Positions 26,265 through 34,280 of a stretch of 64,000 bases of DNA are shown piece by piece. Source of the DNA: Treponema socranskii subsp. socranskii VPI DR56BR1116 = ATCC 35536 (GTDB lineage Bacteria > Spirochaetota > Spirochaetia > Treponematales > Treponemataceae); contig NZ_AVQI01000067.1 of assembly GCF_000468115.1 (NCBI RefSeq), positions 62,001-126,000 of the forward strand, given 5' to 3'. Every line of letters starts with the position of its first letter. The first letter of the stretch is position 1. The translations under genes were made by a program, and so were the position numbers. The notes beneath the pieces were generated by a model. The model was not told the DNA's origin and did no database searches. It saw only the letters and a list, made by a program, of their open reading frames with translations.

Positions 26265-26849
26265 ATGGATATAATCGTTTTCGATCTCGGCGGCGTTTGT
26301 ATTTTCAATTTCCAAACGATCGGAAAAATCGCTTTACACTATCACCTCAAAGAAGACGACGTATATGCCGAATATATGCGCTCGGATATTCCGCTCATGG
26401 AAGGCAGTATAACGACAAAGGACTGGTGGAAAACCGTATCCGGAAAATTCGGCGTTGATTCGGATGCCGACCCCCTCGTCGATCTCTTTACGCCTTATCC
26501 GAATTCTCCGGTTCTTGCGCTCGTCGACGAACTTCGCTCGCGCGGAAAACGGGTCGTGTGCGGTTCCAATACGTGTGAGGGGCATTGGCAAAAGATGAAC
26601 GCGTGCGCTTCGCTTGAGTCGCATTTCGATCGTTGCTATCTTTCCCAGCGCATGGGACTTGCAAAACCCGACGTGCGTTTTTTCGATTATATTTTGCGCG
26701 CCGAAGGCGTCGAAGCTTTTCGTGCGCTTTTTATCGACGATACGAAAGCGAATATCGAAGGCGCCGAAAAAGCGGGTATGCGCGGCTTTTGGTTTCGCGA
26801 CGAATTTTCATGGGCGGCCGTCGATAAACTTCGGAGCATCGTACTGTAA
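26265..26849 (+). CDS. HAD-superfamily hydrolase
   Basis: 194-residue HAD hydrolase, subfamily IA type, probably a small phosphatase. Motif I is FDLGGV (nucleophile Asp; the usual second Asp is replaced by Gly, as in the YihX-like branch), motif II lies around VVCGSNT, the Lys is in GLAKPDVRFF and motif III is LFIDDTKAN. The ATG at 26265 begins exactly at the family N-terminus. Its only ribosome-binding site, GGAG seven bases upstream, lies in the acceptor stem of tRNA-Glu. Substrate unknown; related enzymes act on sugar phosphates or alpha-D-glucose-1-phosphate. Confidence 0.9.
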   Translation: MDIIVFDLGGVCIFNFQTIGKIALHYHLKEDDVYAEYMRSDIPLMEGSITTKDWWKTVSGKFGVDSDADPLVDLFTPYPNSPVLALVDELRSRGKRVVCGSNTCEGHWQKMNACASLESHFDRCYLSQRMGLAKPDVRFFDYILRAEGVEAFRALFIDDTKANIEGAEKAGMRGFWFRDEFSWAAVDKLRSIVL

Positions 26850-26916
26850 TGTGAAAAACGGCATAATTGGGTACCGCTAAAAACTCGGTTAGATTTAACG
26901 TGATGCAATACGCGTC

Positions 26917-26946
26917 TTGACTAATTCCCGTATTTTCCGATACAAT
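26917..26946 (+). promoter_or_regulatory. Promoter of the rplU-prp-rpmA operon
   Basis: TTGACT at 26917-26922 and TACAAT at 26941-26946, spacer 18. It leaves a leader of about 85 bases before rplU, in which I see no clear regulatory fold. Confidence 0.7.
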
Positions 26947-27039
26947 AATCGATACGCATAGTCTAAAACGGTTTTGCATAATCCCCGTTTCGTGTGCCGC
27001 CGTTTTATGCGCATTATTTTAATAATCAGGAGTGTTGCC

Positions 27040-27354
27040 ATGTACGCACTTATCGAATATAAGGGCAAACAGTATAAAGCGGAAAAGGGTGCCGTCTTAA
27101 CGGTCGATAAATTGAGCGAAGAAAAAGGCGCAACCGTCGAACTCGATTCCGTTTTGCTCGTAAGCGACGGCGATAAAATCAGCGTCGGTGCTCCCTATGT
27201 TGCGGGCGCGAAAGTGAAAATCGAAGTCGGGGAAACGTTCCGTGACAAAAAAGTGCTTGTGTTCAAATACAAAGCGAAAAAGGATTACCACAGGCTCATC
27301 GGGCACAGACAAGCCTATACGAAAGTTACCGTAACGGAGATTACCGTCGCATAA
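27040..27354 (+). CDS. rplU: Ribosomal protein L21
   Basis: 104-residue large-subunit protein L21 (bL21). The N-terminus MYALIEYKGKQYKAE and the C-terminal region KKDYHRLIGHRQAYTKVTV are characteristic. The ATG at 27040 has CAGGAG eight bases upstream; in-frame ATGs further up lack it and would add residues foreign to the family. Its stop overlaps the prp start (TAATG). Together with prp and rpmA it forms the standard L21-Prp-L27 operon. Confidence 0.97.
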   Translation: MYALIEYKGKQYKAEKGAVLTVDKLSEEKGATVELDSVLLVSDGDKISVGAPYVAGAKVKIEVGETFRDKKVLVFKYKAKKDYHRLIGHRQAYTKVTVTEITVA

Positions 27355-27692
27355 TGATCTCCGTTCAGCTCGCGCGCGCAAAGGACGGTTCTCTTGCATC
27401 GTGCAGAGCACTGGGTCACGCGCGTTTTGCCGAAAAGGGAAACGATATCGTCTGCAGCGCCGTTACGGTTTTGCTGCGCACGACGATGCAGGCGCTTTCC
27501 GAAACGGAGGGCGTCTTTGTCAGGCTTGACGCTCCGGATCGGGGGGCATTGGATTTTGATGTAAGCGCGGAAAGCGCGCCTCCGGAATCTCGATGTGCGC
27601 TCGTATATGCCGGGCGATTTTTGGAAGCGGGACTCGCTTCTCTTGCGCGGGAATATCCGCACAACGTAGAATTGAAGATACAAACTGATTAA
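27354..27692 (+). CDS. prp: Prp-type cysteine protease
   Basis: 112-residue protein of the Prp (YsxB) family. Catalytic His is in LGHARFAEKGNDIVCSAVT and Cys follows in its C-S-A-V-T part, the usual His-Cys spacing of the family. In Firmicutes, Prp removes an N-terminal extension from L27. The L27 encoded next has no such extension, so the role here must differ or be residual. Its ATG overlaps the rplU stop and rpmA begins 12 bases later. Confidence 0.9.
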   Translation: MISVQLARAKDGSLASCRALGHARFAEKGNDIVCSAVTVLLRTTMQALSETEGVFVRLDAPDRGALDFDVSAESAPPESRCALVYAGRFLEAGLASLAREYPHNVELKIQTD

Positions 27693-27704
27693 ACGAGGTA
27701 TACT

Positions 27705-27962
27705 ATGGGAAGATCGAGAGGCGGCAGCGGCGCCAAAAACGGACGTGATTCCAATCCTAAAAATTTAGGCGTAAAGCGATACGGCGGAGAAGCGGTTACG
27801 GCCGGTTCCATACTTGTCAAACAGCGCGGAACGAAATTTTTTCCGGGCAACAATGTAAAACGCGCGGGCGACGACAGCCTGTATGCGACGGCGGACGGCA
27901 AAGTCGTCTACCACGAACGGATGAACAGAAAATATATTTCCGTTGCTCCGGCAAACGCGTAA
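27705..27962 (+). CDS. rpmA: Ribosomal protein L27
   Basis: 85-residue bL27, whose N-terminal arm reaches the peptidyl transferase centre. [20 protein letters not shown] is the family signature. The protein begins directly MGRSRGGSG, with no cleavable extension of the NLQFFA type. GAGG precedes the ATG. The gene ends the operon; a terminator follows 24 bases after the stop. Confidence 0.97.
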   Translation: MGRSRGGSGAKNGRDSNPKNLGVKRYGGEAVTAGSILVKQRGTKFFPGNNVKRAGDDSLYATADGKVVYHERMNRKYISVAPANA

Positions 27963-27985
27963 AAATTTTGTTTGACACTATGACG

Positions 27986-28021
27986 ATACCCGGTTCAGCA
28001 CAGCCTGCGCCGGGTATTTTC
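27986..28021 (+). terminator. Terminator after rpmA
   Basis: ATACCCGG pairs with CCGGGTAT around a 16-base loop and is followed by TTTCGTTT. It closes the rplU-prp-rpmA operon. Confidence 0.85.
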
Positions 28022-28050
28022 GTTTAGGGTAATTTTAAATGAAAATAGCA

Positions 28051-28302
28051 GGGCAACTGCACTGGAAATGTATACACAGAAAAGAAGCGTATACTTACAT
28101 AAGAAAAGGCGGAACGCGAGGCAGCGGAACTGCCGCCGAGCCGCTCAGACCGATGGCAAGCAAACTTTTTGCAAAAAAAGTTTGTGCAGTCCGATTCCGA
28201 TTACGGTCTGCCGCGGCGAACGCAGGGCTGCTGCCGGGAGTGCCGCCGATTTTTTACGTTACACGCTATTTTTAGATATATAGTTTTCCAGTGCGATTGC
28301 CC
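28051..28302. repeat. MITE-like 252-bp element with terminal inverted repeats
   Basis: The left end 28051-28074 and the right end 28279-28302 are inverted copies matching at 20 of 24 positions (shared core GGGCAA-N2-GCACTGGAAA). In between, further inverted segments (for example CAGACCG/CGGTCTG) nest around a central hairpin at 28161-28184 (CAAACTTTTT-GCAA-AAAAAGTTTG), so the element can fold into one long imperfect hairpin. It encodes no credible protein. No target duplication is obvious. It lies between rpmA and obg and may act as terminator or mRNA structure. Confidence 0.7.
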
Positions 28303-28323
28303 GGATATAAACAAGAGAACAGT

Positions 28324-29454
28324 ATGGCACAGTTTGCAGATGAAGCGGTGATCGAAGTCCGCTCGGGAAAAGGCGGAAACGGCTGCATCGCGTTTCGCAG
28401 AGAAAAATACATTCCGCGAGGGGGGCCGAACGGAGGAGACGGCGGCAAGGGAGGAGATGTCGTGTTTTGCGTCAAGCGCAATATGCGCACGCTTGCAAAG
28501 CTCCGCAATCAAGTCGTCTTTAAAGCGAAAAACGGAGGCGACGGTTCGGGCTGGAACAAATACGGCAAAGACGGAGAAGATGTCGTCATCGCCGTTCCGC
28601 CCGGCACGACGATACGGGATGCCGAAACGGACGAACTCATCCACGATTTTACCGACGAAGACGAAAACGAGCGCTTCGTTTTTTTGAGCGGCGGTAAGGG
28701 CGGCTGGGGCAATGTCCATTTTAAGTCGTCGACCAATCAGGCGCCGCGTTACGCGCATCCGGGTACTCCCGGAGAAGTGAGAAAGCTCCGCCTCGAGCTT
28801 TCGATCATAGCCGACGCGGGGCTCGTCGGTTTTCCGAACGCCGGCAAGTCGTCGCTCTTAAACGCGTTTACGAACGCGCGTCCGAAAATCGCGCCCTATC
28901 CGTTTACGACGAAAATCCCCAATTTGGGAGTGCTCCGCGTCGACGGAGAGCGCGATATCATCATTGCCGATATACCGGGAATCATCGAAGGCGCGTCCGA
29001 AGGCGCGGGGCTCGGATTTAAATTTTTAAAACATATTTCGCGCACGGCCTGCCTCATCTATATGATCGACTGTTCCGACGAAAGTTGCATGACCGCTTAC
29101 GCTGCGCTGAAAAAAGAACTCGCTTCGTATTCGCCCGAGCTCGCTGCAAAGCCGAAAATGGTGCTGTGCAATAAAATCGACGTGGAAGGAGCTGCGGAAA
29201 ACGCGCAAAAAATTATTAAATCGATTCGCGAAGCGGAAAAGGAAACTCCCGTTATCGCGATTTCGGTTACCGCGAATATGAATATGCGGAGCGCAAAGAT
29301 CGGGATCATCGATATGGTCGATGCCGCTTCGGGCGTAGGGACTGAGGGGCAGGACGGAGAGATTTCTCGCGGAAATGAAGCGTCGTCGTTTCTTTCGACG
29401 CGGTCGGTCGATGAAAGTATGGAAACGCAGTATCCGGGGACGGAGCGTTCATGA
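28324..29454 (+). CDS. obg: Obg/CgtA GTPase
   Basis: 376-residue GTPase acting in late 50S assembly and stress control. The Obg domain (MAQFADEAVIEVRSGKGGNG; many glycine turns) covers residues 1-158, followed by the G domain: GFPNAGKSSLLN (G1), DIPGIIEG (G3), CNKID (G4). The C-terminus is short and acidic and lacks a recognisable OCT domain. The ATG at 28324 fits the family; an upstream ATG at 28291 lies in the inverted-repeat element. It overlaps nadD by four bases. Confidence 0.95.
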   Translation: MAQFADEAVIEVRSGKGGNGCIAFRREKYIPRGGPNGGDGGKGGDVVFCVKRNMRTLAKLRNQVVFKAKNGGDGSGWNKYGKDGEDVVIAVPPGTTIRDAETDELIHDFTDEDENERFVFLSGGKGGWGNVHFKSSTNQAPRYAHPGTPGEVRKLRLELSIIADAGLVGFPNAGKSSLLNAFTNARPKIAPYPFTTKIPNLGVLRVDGERDIIIADIPGIIEGASEGAGLGFKFLKHISRTACLIYMIDCSDESCMTAYAALKKELASYSPELAAKPKMVLCNKIDVEGAAENAQKIIKSIREAEKETPVIAISVTANMNMRSAKIGIIDMVDAASGVGTEGQDGEISRGNEASSFLSTRSVDESMETQYPGTERS

Positions 29455-30113
29455 AAATCGCTTTGCTCGGCGGCGCGTTCAATCCTCTGCACATCGGACA
29501 CGCCATGCTTGCCGAAATCGCAGCGGGCGAGCTCGGCTTCGACAAAGTGCTCCTCGTCCCGACCTTTATCCCGCCGCACAAACGTTTTACGGATGCGGCT
29601 TCTGCGAAAGACAGGCTCGGTATGGTGCGCTCGTTTTGCAAAGATTCTCCGCACTTTGCCGCCGAAGCGTGCGAAATCGAGCGAGGCGGGGTTTCGTACA
29701 CTTTCGATACGCTTGAGTATATTATTAAAAAATTCGGCGATTCGATCGAAGGAAAGCCCGCGCTCATCATCGGGGAGGAAAACGCACGTGAATTTGAAAA
29801 GTGGTACCGCGCATCAGACGTCGCTTCCATGTCCGATATCGTCATCGCGCGGAGACGCGACGGAGAAAAGGGGGAAGCGCTCAAAGCGTTTCAAAATACG
29901 CCCTCGGGAAATTATACCGGCGGATTTGACGGAGTAGGGGAGTCCGAGTCTTTTCCGTTTCCGCACAGGCTTCTCGACAATCCTCCGCTTACGCTTTCTT
30001 CAACCGAAATCCGTTCCCGCATCGGTTCGGGAAAAAGCTGGCGTTACCTTGTTCCCGAAAGCGTTTTTCGATATATTATACGGAAACGGCTCTATGGATA
30101 CGGAAGATTCTGA
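29451..30113 (+). CDS. nadD: Nicotinate-nucleotide adenylyltransferase
   Basis: 220-residue NadD, making deamido-NAD from nicotinate mononucleotide and ATP. The nucleotidyltransferase motif GGAFNPLHIGH is at residues 8-18, the second motif STEIRSRI at about 184-191. There is an unusual Gly/Ser-rich stretch around residues 165-178. It overlaps obg (ATGA) and, at its end, the yqeK gene by 20 bases, a gene order common in Gram-positives and spirochaetes. Confidence 0.95.
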   Translation: MKIALLGGAFNPLHIGHAMLAEIAAGELGFDKVLLVPTFIPPHKRFTDAASAKDRLGMVRSFCKDSPHFAAEACEIERGGVSYTFDTLEYIIKKFGDSIEGKPALIIGEENAREFEKWYRASDVASMSDIVIARRRDGEKGEALKAFQNTPSGNYTGGFDGVGESESFPFPHRLLDNPPLTLSSTEIRSRIGSGKSWRYLVPESVFRYIIRKRLYGYGRF

Positions 30114-30684
30114 TTGCAGCTCCGCGCTCACCGAACGCGTCAAAAATTATGCGAAAGCGGTTTTAACAAAAGAGCGTTACGAACATTCGGTGCGCGTCGC
30201 CGAAACCGCTTCCCGGCTTTGCAAAAAATACGGATTGGATGCTTCGCGCGGCTATCTTGCGGGCATCGCGCACGATATGTGTAAAGGCATGAGCGACGAA
30301 AAGATCGCGGCACTCGCCCGTGAGGACGGAAAAGCGATCACTGCGCTTGAAGCGCAAAAGCCTTCGCTGCTGCACGGACGCGCGGCAGCTCTCATGCTCC
30401 GCCGCGATTTCGGTGTAACCGATAAAGACATACTGCAGGCGGTCGCCGTGCACACGTTCGGAGAAGCAGGTATGTGCTCTCTTTCGAAAGTCGTTTACGC
30501 TGCGGATAAAATCGAGCCCGGCCGTCCGCAGGCGACAAAAGCGTATACGGATTTTCTCGATCGTCTTTCGCTCGACGAACTCGTAGAAAAAGTGCTCGTC
30601 GACGGGATCGCGTATTTGAAAAAAAAGGGATATGCCGTCGCGCCCGAATCGGAAAAACTTTTGCGGTCGTTGAATCGCCGTTAG
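30094..30684 (+). CDS. yqeK: YqeK-type HD-domain hydrolase
   Basis: About 196 residues from the ATG at 30094. Family of HD phosphohydrolases, several shown to split diadenosine tetraphosphate symmetrically. Metal ligands: His in RYEHSVRVAE, the HD pair in AGIAHDMCKG, His in LLHGRAAA, His in VHTFGE, and Asp in YAADKIEPGR. It follows nadD with a 20-base overlap, and precedes the LCP gene, matching the nadD-yqeK-lytR-rsfS order seen in other bacteria. Confidence 0.93.
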   Translation: MDTEDSDCSSALTERVKNYAKAVLTKERYEHSVRVAETASRLCKKYGLDASRGYLAGIAHDMCKGMSDEKIAALAREDGKAITALEAQKPSLLHGRAAALMLRRDFGVTDKDILQAVAVHTFGEAGMCSLSKVVYAADKIEPGRPQATKAYTDFLDRLSLDELVEKVLVDGIAYLKKKGYAVAPESEKLLRSLNRR

Positions 30685-30708
30685 ATTGTTAAGGAGTTGT
30701 TACGATAC

Positions 30709-31935
30709 ATGCATATCCGTGACGAACAAAAAGGCATACTGTTTTTGATCCTCATATTTGCCATCATCGCGGGCGTTTCGATTTTTATCGCGATGTCGCT
30801 CCGTACCGACACTGTCGGTAAAAGCCTTGAAAACGATCAAGTGATCCGTACGCTCTATGTGCTCGACGACGGTGACGGAAATGCGCTTATGACGGAAGTC
30901 GTCATCTATTATCCGGTTTCGAAAAAAGCGGCCGTCGTCAATATTCCGTACAATGTCGGCGGCATCTACCGCGTACTCGAAGGCGTCGAAGGCACGCAGG
31001 GGCGTACCGACGGCATCGCGGTCATCTATCGCGAAAAGGGGATCGCCGCTTATCTCCGGCAAATCGAAAACCTGCTCGGAACGTCGATACCTTTTTATTC
31101 GATCGTAAAGCTCGACGATTTTATCACGCTGACCGATATGATGGGCGGTCTGCGCGTTTTTATTTCCGCCCCGGTCGACTCTCTTTCCGCCGACGGTGAG
31201 CGCTGGCTTTTGCCGTCCGGAGCGGTAACGCTTGACGGCGATAAAGTTTCGACGTATATTCGCTACCGTTTGAACGAAGAAACGGATGCCGACGTATACG
31301 AGCGCTATCAAAACATCATGATCGCTTATTTTACGCAGCTCGGCGAAAACAAAGCTATGATACTGGCCAAAAAAAATATTAATAAATTTTTGCCGCTCTT
31401 TTCGTCGAATCTCGATGCGAAAGATTTTACGACACACATGTCGCTGCTTGCGGAGATGAATACGGAATACATCATCAAGCAAAACGTAACGGGAAGAGTG
31501 AGTACCGTCGACGGTAAGCAGCTCCTTTTTCCGCTCAACGGCGGCGAGTTTATCAAACAGGCGGTCGCACAGTCGACTAATATGCTCATTTCGACCGGCA
31601 ATACGATGACGAGCCGTATCTACGTACTCGAAATTCAAAACGGTACGACGGTGCAGGGGCTTGCGCACAATACGGCGATTTTGTTTCAAAACGCGAGCTA
31701 CGATATTTTAAGTACGCTGAATGCCGACAGAAACGATTACGAAAAGACGGTGATCATCGATCACATCGGCAATAGGGAAATCGCGAAAATGGTCGGCGAT
31801 TTTATCCGCTGCACGAATATTCAAGAAGAAGAAGTGGGGAATGACGGCGCGAACGAATCGGTTGCAAGCGTCGACTTTACGATTATTTTGGGAAAAGATT
31901 TCGACGGCCGCTATGTGCGCCCGTCCGCGAATTGA
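30709..31935 (+). CDS. LytR-CpsA-Psr (LCP) family protein
   Basis: About 408 residues from the ATG at 30709. One N-terminal membrane anchor (ILFLILIFAIIAGVSIFIAM), an LCP domain in the middle (IVKLDDFITLTDMMGGLRVFI; arginines in STYIRYRLNEETD and YERYQNIM that bind polyprenyl phosphate in the family) and a C-terminal LytR_C domain (YVLEIQNGTTVQGLAHNTA). LCP enzymes attach glycopolymers to peptidoglycan in Gram-positives; the role in a spirochaete is unknown. Some LCP active-site residues are not obvious here, so the activity is uncertain. Confidence 0.85.
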   Translation: MHIRDEQKGILFLILIFAIIAGVSIFIAMSLRTDTVGKSLENDQVIRTLYVLDDGDGNALMTEVVIYYPVSKKAAVVNIPYNVGGIYRVLEGVEGTQGRTDGIAVIYREKGIAAYLRQIENLLGTSIPFYSIVKLDDFITLTDMMGGLRVFISAPVDSLSADGERWLLPSGAVTLDGDKVSTYIRYRLNEETDADVYERYQNIMIAYFTQLGENKAMILAKKNINKFLPLFSSNLDAKDFTTHMSLLAEMNTEYIIKQNVTGRVSTVDGKQLLFPLNGGEFIKQAVAQSTNMLISTGNTMTSRIYVLEIQNGTTVQGLAHNTAILFQNASYDILSTLNADRNDYEKTVIIDHIGNREIAKMVGDFIRCTNIQEEEVGNDGANESVASVDFTIILGKDFDGRYVRPSAN

Positions 31936-31948
31936 TGTAAGGTTTGAT

Positions 31949-32302
31949 ATGAAAACGACGGAAGAAAAAGCGAAAGAACTCGCGCGGCTTATGGAAGACG
32001 GCAAAGGAAAAGATGTCGCGCTTATCGATGTTTCGGATCTGAACAGCTGGACGGATTATTTTGTCATCGTTACGGTTACGAGTGCGGCGCACAAAGAAGG
32101 TTTGTATAAACAGGCGTGCGATTATGCGAAGGAAAACGAACTCGAACTTTACCCGACGCGCAGAAAGCAGAGCGACGGCGATGACTGGCAGCTGACGGAT
32201 TTCGGGGACATCGTCGTACACTTGATGTCGAGCGAAGCGAGGGGATTTTACGATTTGGAAAAGCTGTGGCACTCGGGGCTCCGTGTAGAGTTTAACGATT
32301 AA
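31949..32302 (+). CDS. rsfS: Ribosome silencing factor RsfS
   Basis: 117-residue RsfS/Iojap protein, which binds L14 and blocks subunit joining when nutrients are scarce. Typical are DVALIDVSDLNSWTDYFVIV and DFGDIVVHLMSSEARGFYDL. The ATG at 31949 has TAAGG upstream; an upstream in-frame start would read inside the LCP gene. It is the last gene of the obg-nadD-yqeK-LCP-rsfS run. Confidence 0.95.
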   Translation: MKTTEEKAKELARLMEDGKGKDVALIDVSDLNSWTDYFVIVTVTSAAHKEGLYKQACDYAKENELELYPTRRKQSDGDDWQLTDFGDIVVHLMSSEARGFYDLEKLWHSGLRVEFND

Positions 32303-32562
32303 CGCACGGTAGTGCTGCGAGTTTCGGAGGAAATGCAGAGCAGAAAAAGGCTTTGCGTGCGGCAGGGATTGGAGAGGCGGCGGAGCCGTTCCGAAGGAAT
32401 GGAGCCGGACGGCGGAACCTCGGAAAGCCCGGTTTTTGCGGTTTGCCGCAAAAAGTCGCCCTGAAATAAAAAATAATAATTAATAAAATCGGAATTGAAA
32501 GCCGAGTCTGTCGGAAATTTTTAAAAAATGAAAGCGTGCCGATCGGTTTTTAAAGATCGATA
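32303..32562. other. Structured GC-rich intergenic region between convergent genes
   Basis: 260 bases between rsfS and the acidic-protein gene. The first part holds many short inverted GC-rich segments (GGCGG/CCGCC-like, GTTCCG/CGGAAC) and no credible frame. A clean hairpin, TTTTTGCGG-TTTG-CCGCAAAAA at 32433-32454, can terminate transcription from both sides. The last 100 bases are AT-rich and show nothing specific. Confidence 0.55.
32433..32454. terminator. Bidirectional terminator hairpin
   Basis: TTTTTGCGG and CCGCAAAAA form a nine-pair stem with T-runs on each strand. It separates rsfS from the converging acidic-protein gene. Confidence 0.75.
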
Positions 32563-32838
32563 TCAATAGGAGTCGTCGTCGATATCGTCGAAGTCGTCTT
32601 CATCGGACAGATCTTCATCGTCGTCGCGTACGGCACCGTACCCGTCTTCTTCTTCGTAATCGTCGTAGGGTTCGTCTATGTCATCGTCTTCTTCAAGGGG
32701 ATCGTCTTCGAAAAAATCGGCGTCTTCGTCGAATTCGTCGAGCTCTTCGTCTCCGTCGTCGCTGCCGAAATCGTCCTCGGCATCAAAATCGTCGTCATCG
32801 TATTCGTCGTCATACGAAAAGAATTCTTCGGCGGACAT
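32563..32838 (-). CDS. Hyperacidic small protein of unknown function
   Basis: 91 residues from the ATG at 32838, which has a perfect AGGAG five bases upstream. Well over half of the residues are Asp or Glu, with scattered Tyr, Phe and Ser and almost no basic residues (for instance SYDDEYDDDDFDAEDDF). It is likely disordered and strongly negative at neutral pH. The good ribosome-binding site, independent terminator and antisense position relative to its neighbours argue for a real gene. It could be a cation-binding or nucleic-acid-mimicking protein, or an acidic partner of basic ribosomal or RNA-polymerase proteins (delta-like). No family recognised. Confidence 0.8.
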   Translation of the reverse strand: MSAEEFFSYDDEYDDDDFDAEDDFGSDDGDEELDEFDEDADFFEDDPLEEDDDIDEPYDDYEEEDGYGAVRDDDEDLSDEDDFDDIDDDSY

Positions 32839-32921
32839 ACTAACTCCTGTGAGGCTTGTATTGCTGACTGCTCTCAAACCTCACTCACTGTAAATGACCT
32901 GCGCGATCGTGTCAATAGAGT

Positions 32922-32950
32922 TTGACATACCGGATTAAAATCTGTATAAT
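32922..32950 (+). promoter_or_regulatory. Consensus promoter giving a leaderless ispE mRNA
   Basis: A perfect TTGACA (32922-32927), 17-base spacer and perfect TATAAT (32945-32950). The ATG of ispE is at 32962, so the expected transcript has only about 4-5 bases before it and no ribosome-binding site. Confidence 0.85.
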
Positions 32951-32961
32951 TGATTGAATAT

Positions 32962-33837
32962 ATGAGAACGGAAATCTGTGTAACCGCTCCGGCAAAGATC
33001 AACATCGGTTTGCATGTTTTGCCGGGATGCGTAAACGGATTTCATAGGATCGAAAGCATTTTTCAAACGGTAACGCTCTTCGACACTTTGGTCGTGCGCG
33101 CATCGGAAAAAAACGGCTGTGTCGTCGATTGTGAAGGTATGGAACTTCCGAGCGACAATACGATTTCGTTGTCATATACTGCGTTCCGTTCTGTTACCGG
33201 AATCGATAATTTCGGTGTACGTGTTGAGCTGAAAAAACGAATCCCGTCCGGCGGCGGATTGGGAGGCGGCTCATCCGATGCGGCTGCCTGCATACGGGCA
33301 TTCGAAGCGTTAAACGACATAACGCTTTCCGTTCGGCAGCTCGAAGCGATCGCTTCAAGCATCGGCAGCGATGTGTTCTTTTTTTTATTGTGCGGTGCGG
33401 AGGGATGTGCGGTTGTAACGGGTCGCGGCGAAATCGTAAAACCGATTCGCGCCAGAAGCGATCTGTGTATACTGCTTGTTTTTCCCGGTGTGCACAGCTC
33501 TACAAAGGAAGCCTACGCGCTTCTCGACGAGAGCTTTGCGGCGGGAAAGATAGCGCCATGCCCGGCTTATGCGGATTTAGAGACTGTGTACACGACTCCG
33601 GTTTCCGGCTGGAGTTTTGTAAACAGTTTTACTCCGTCATTAGTAAGTCGGTTTCCGGAAATCGGCTTTGCGCTGGACGACCTTCGTCGGGCCGGCGCTT
33701 CGTATGCCGAAATGTCCGGATCCGGTTCTACGGTTTACGGGATTTTTCCTTCCGAAGAGGAAGCGGAAAATGCCCGCTCTGTGCTGGCTTCAAGCTGGAA
33801 AGGATGTATTGCAGTGCGTCCTTTTCAGAGCACATAA
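32962..33837 (+). CDS. ispE: 4-diphosphocytidyl-2-C-methyl-D-erythritol kinase
   Basis: 291-residue GHMP kinase of the non-mevalonate isoprenoid pathway. The N-terminal substrate motif is APAKINIGLHVLP, the ATP loop is PSGGGLGGGSSDAAA (about residues 95-110) and the C-terminal motif is MSGSGSTVYGIF. The ATG at 32962 starts right at the family N-terminus. There is no Shine-Dalgarno sequence. It is followed after 26 bases by spoVG, a neighbour of ispE in many bacteria. Confidence 0.95.
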   Translation: MRTEICVTAPAKINIGLHVLPGCVNGFHRIESIFQTVTLFDTLVVRASEKNGCVVDCEGMELPSDNTISLSYTAFRSVTGIDNFGVRVELKKRIPSGGGLGGGSSDAAACIRAFEALNDITLSVRQLEAIASSIGSDVFFFLLCGAEGCAVVTGRGEIVKPIRARSDLCILLVFPGVHSSTKEAYALLDESFAAGKIAPCPAYADLETVYTTPVSGWSFVNSFTPSLVSRFPEIGFALDDLRRAGASYAEMSGSGSTVYGIFPSEEEAENARSVLASSWKGCIAVRPFQST

Positions 33838-33863
33838 GCTCGTTTGAATGAGCGGAGGAACGT

Positions 33864-34175
33864 ATGCAGATTACGGAATTGCGCATTCGGAAAGTGGAAG
33901 GCGAGGGTAAATTACGCGCCTATGTAACGGTCACTTTTGATAACTGCTTTGTTGTGCATAATGTGAAGATCATCGAAGGGAAAAACGGCTTGTTTATCGC
34001 CATGCCCAGCAGGAAAACTGCAAGCGGCGAATATAAAGACGTTGCGCATCCCATCAGTCCCGATTTCAGGGCTGAGCTCCAGAAAAAGATTCTGGACGAA
34101 TACAATGCCGGCCACGTTGAAGAAGCGGGCTCCGGCGACGACGCTCCGTTCTCTTCCGTAGACGGCAGCGTGTAA
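33864..34175 (+). CDS. spoVG: SpoVG nucleic-acid-binding regulator
   Basis: 103-residue SpoVG homologue. The conserved core runs from [15 protein letters not shown] through [11 protein letters not shown] and the [19 protein letters not shown] segment. In spirochaetes such as Borrelia, SpoVG binds DNA and RNA and adjusts expression of surface and metabolic genes. The last 20 residues are acidic. A GGAGGA stands before the ATG. It shares the ispE promoter, and tRNA-Gln starts 13 bases after its stop. Confidence 0.95.
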   Translation: MQITELRIRKVEGEGKLRAYVTVTFDNCFVVHNVKIIEGKNGLFIAMPSRKTASGEYKDVAHPISPDFRAELQKKILDEYNAGHVEEAGSGDDAPFSSVDGSV

Positions 34176-34188
34176 CACGGTTTTTAAT

Positions 34189-34261
34189 TGGGACGTCGGC
34201 AAGCGGTAAGCCCCCGGCTTTTGGTGCCGGTATTCCACAGGTTCGAATCCTGTCGTCCCAG
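34189..34261 (+). tRNA. tRNA-Gln (UUG)
   Basis: Acceptor TGGGACG/CGTCCCA, D-arm with AAGCGGTAAG, anticodon stem CCGGC/GCCGG with loop TTTTGGT (anticodon TTG), T-arm ACAGG-TTCGAAT-CCTGT, discriminator G, no encoded CCA. The leading U-A pair is usual for bacterial tRNA-Gln. Confidence 0.96.
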
Positions 34262-34280
34262 CGAATACAGCGAATATCGG

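Noticed and set aside
28039-28283. Small open frames inside the palindrome before obg
   Set aside because: They read through inverted-repeat DNA, overlap each other and show no protein features.
32678-32893. Serine-rich 71-codon frame opposite the acidic protein
   Set aside because: Simple complement of the GAT/GAA-rich gene; the minus strand has the good ribosome-binding site.
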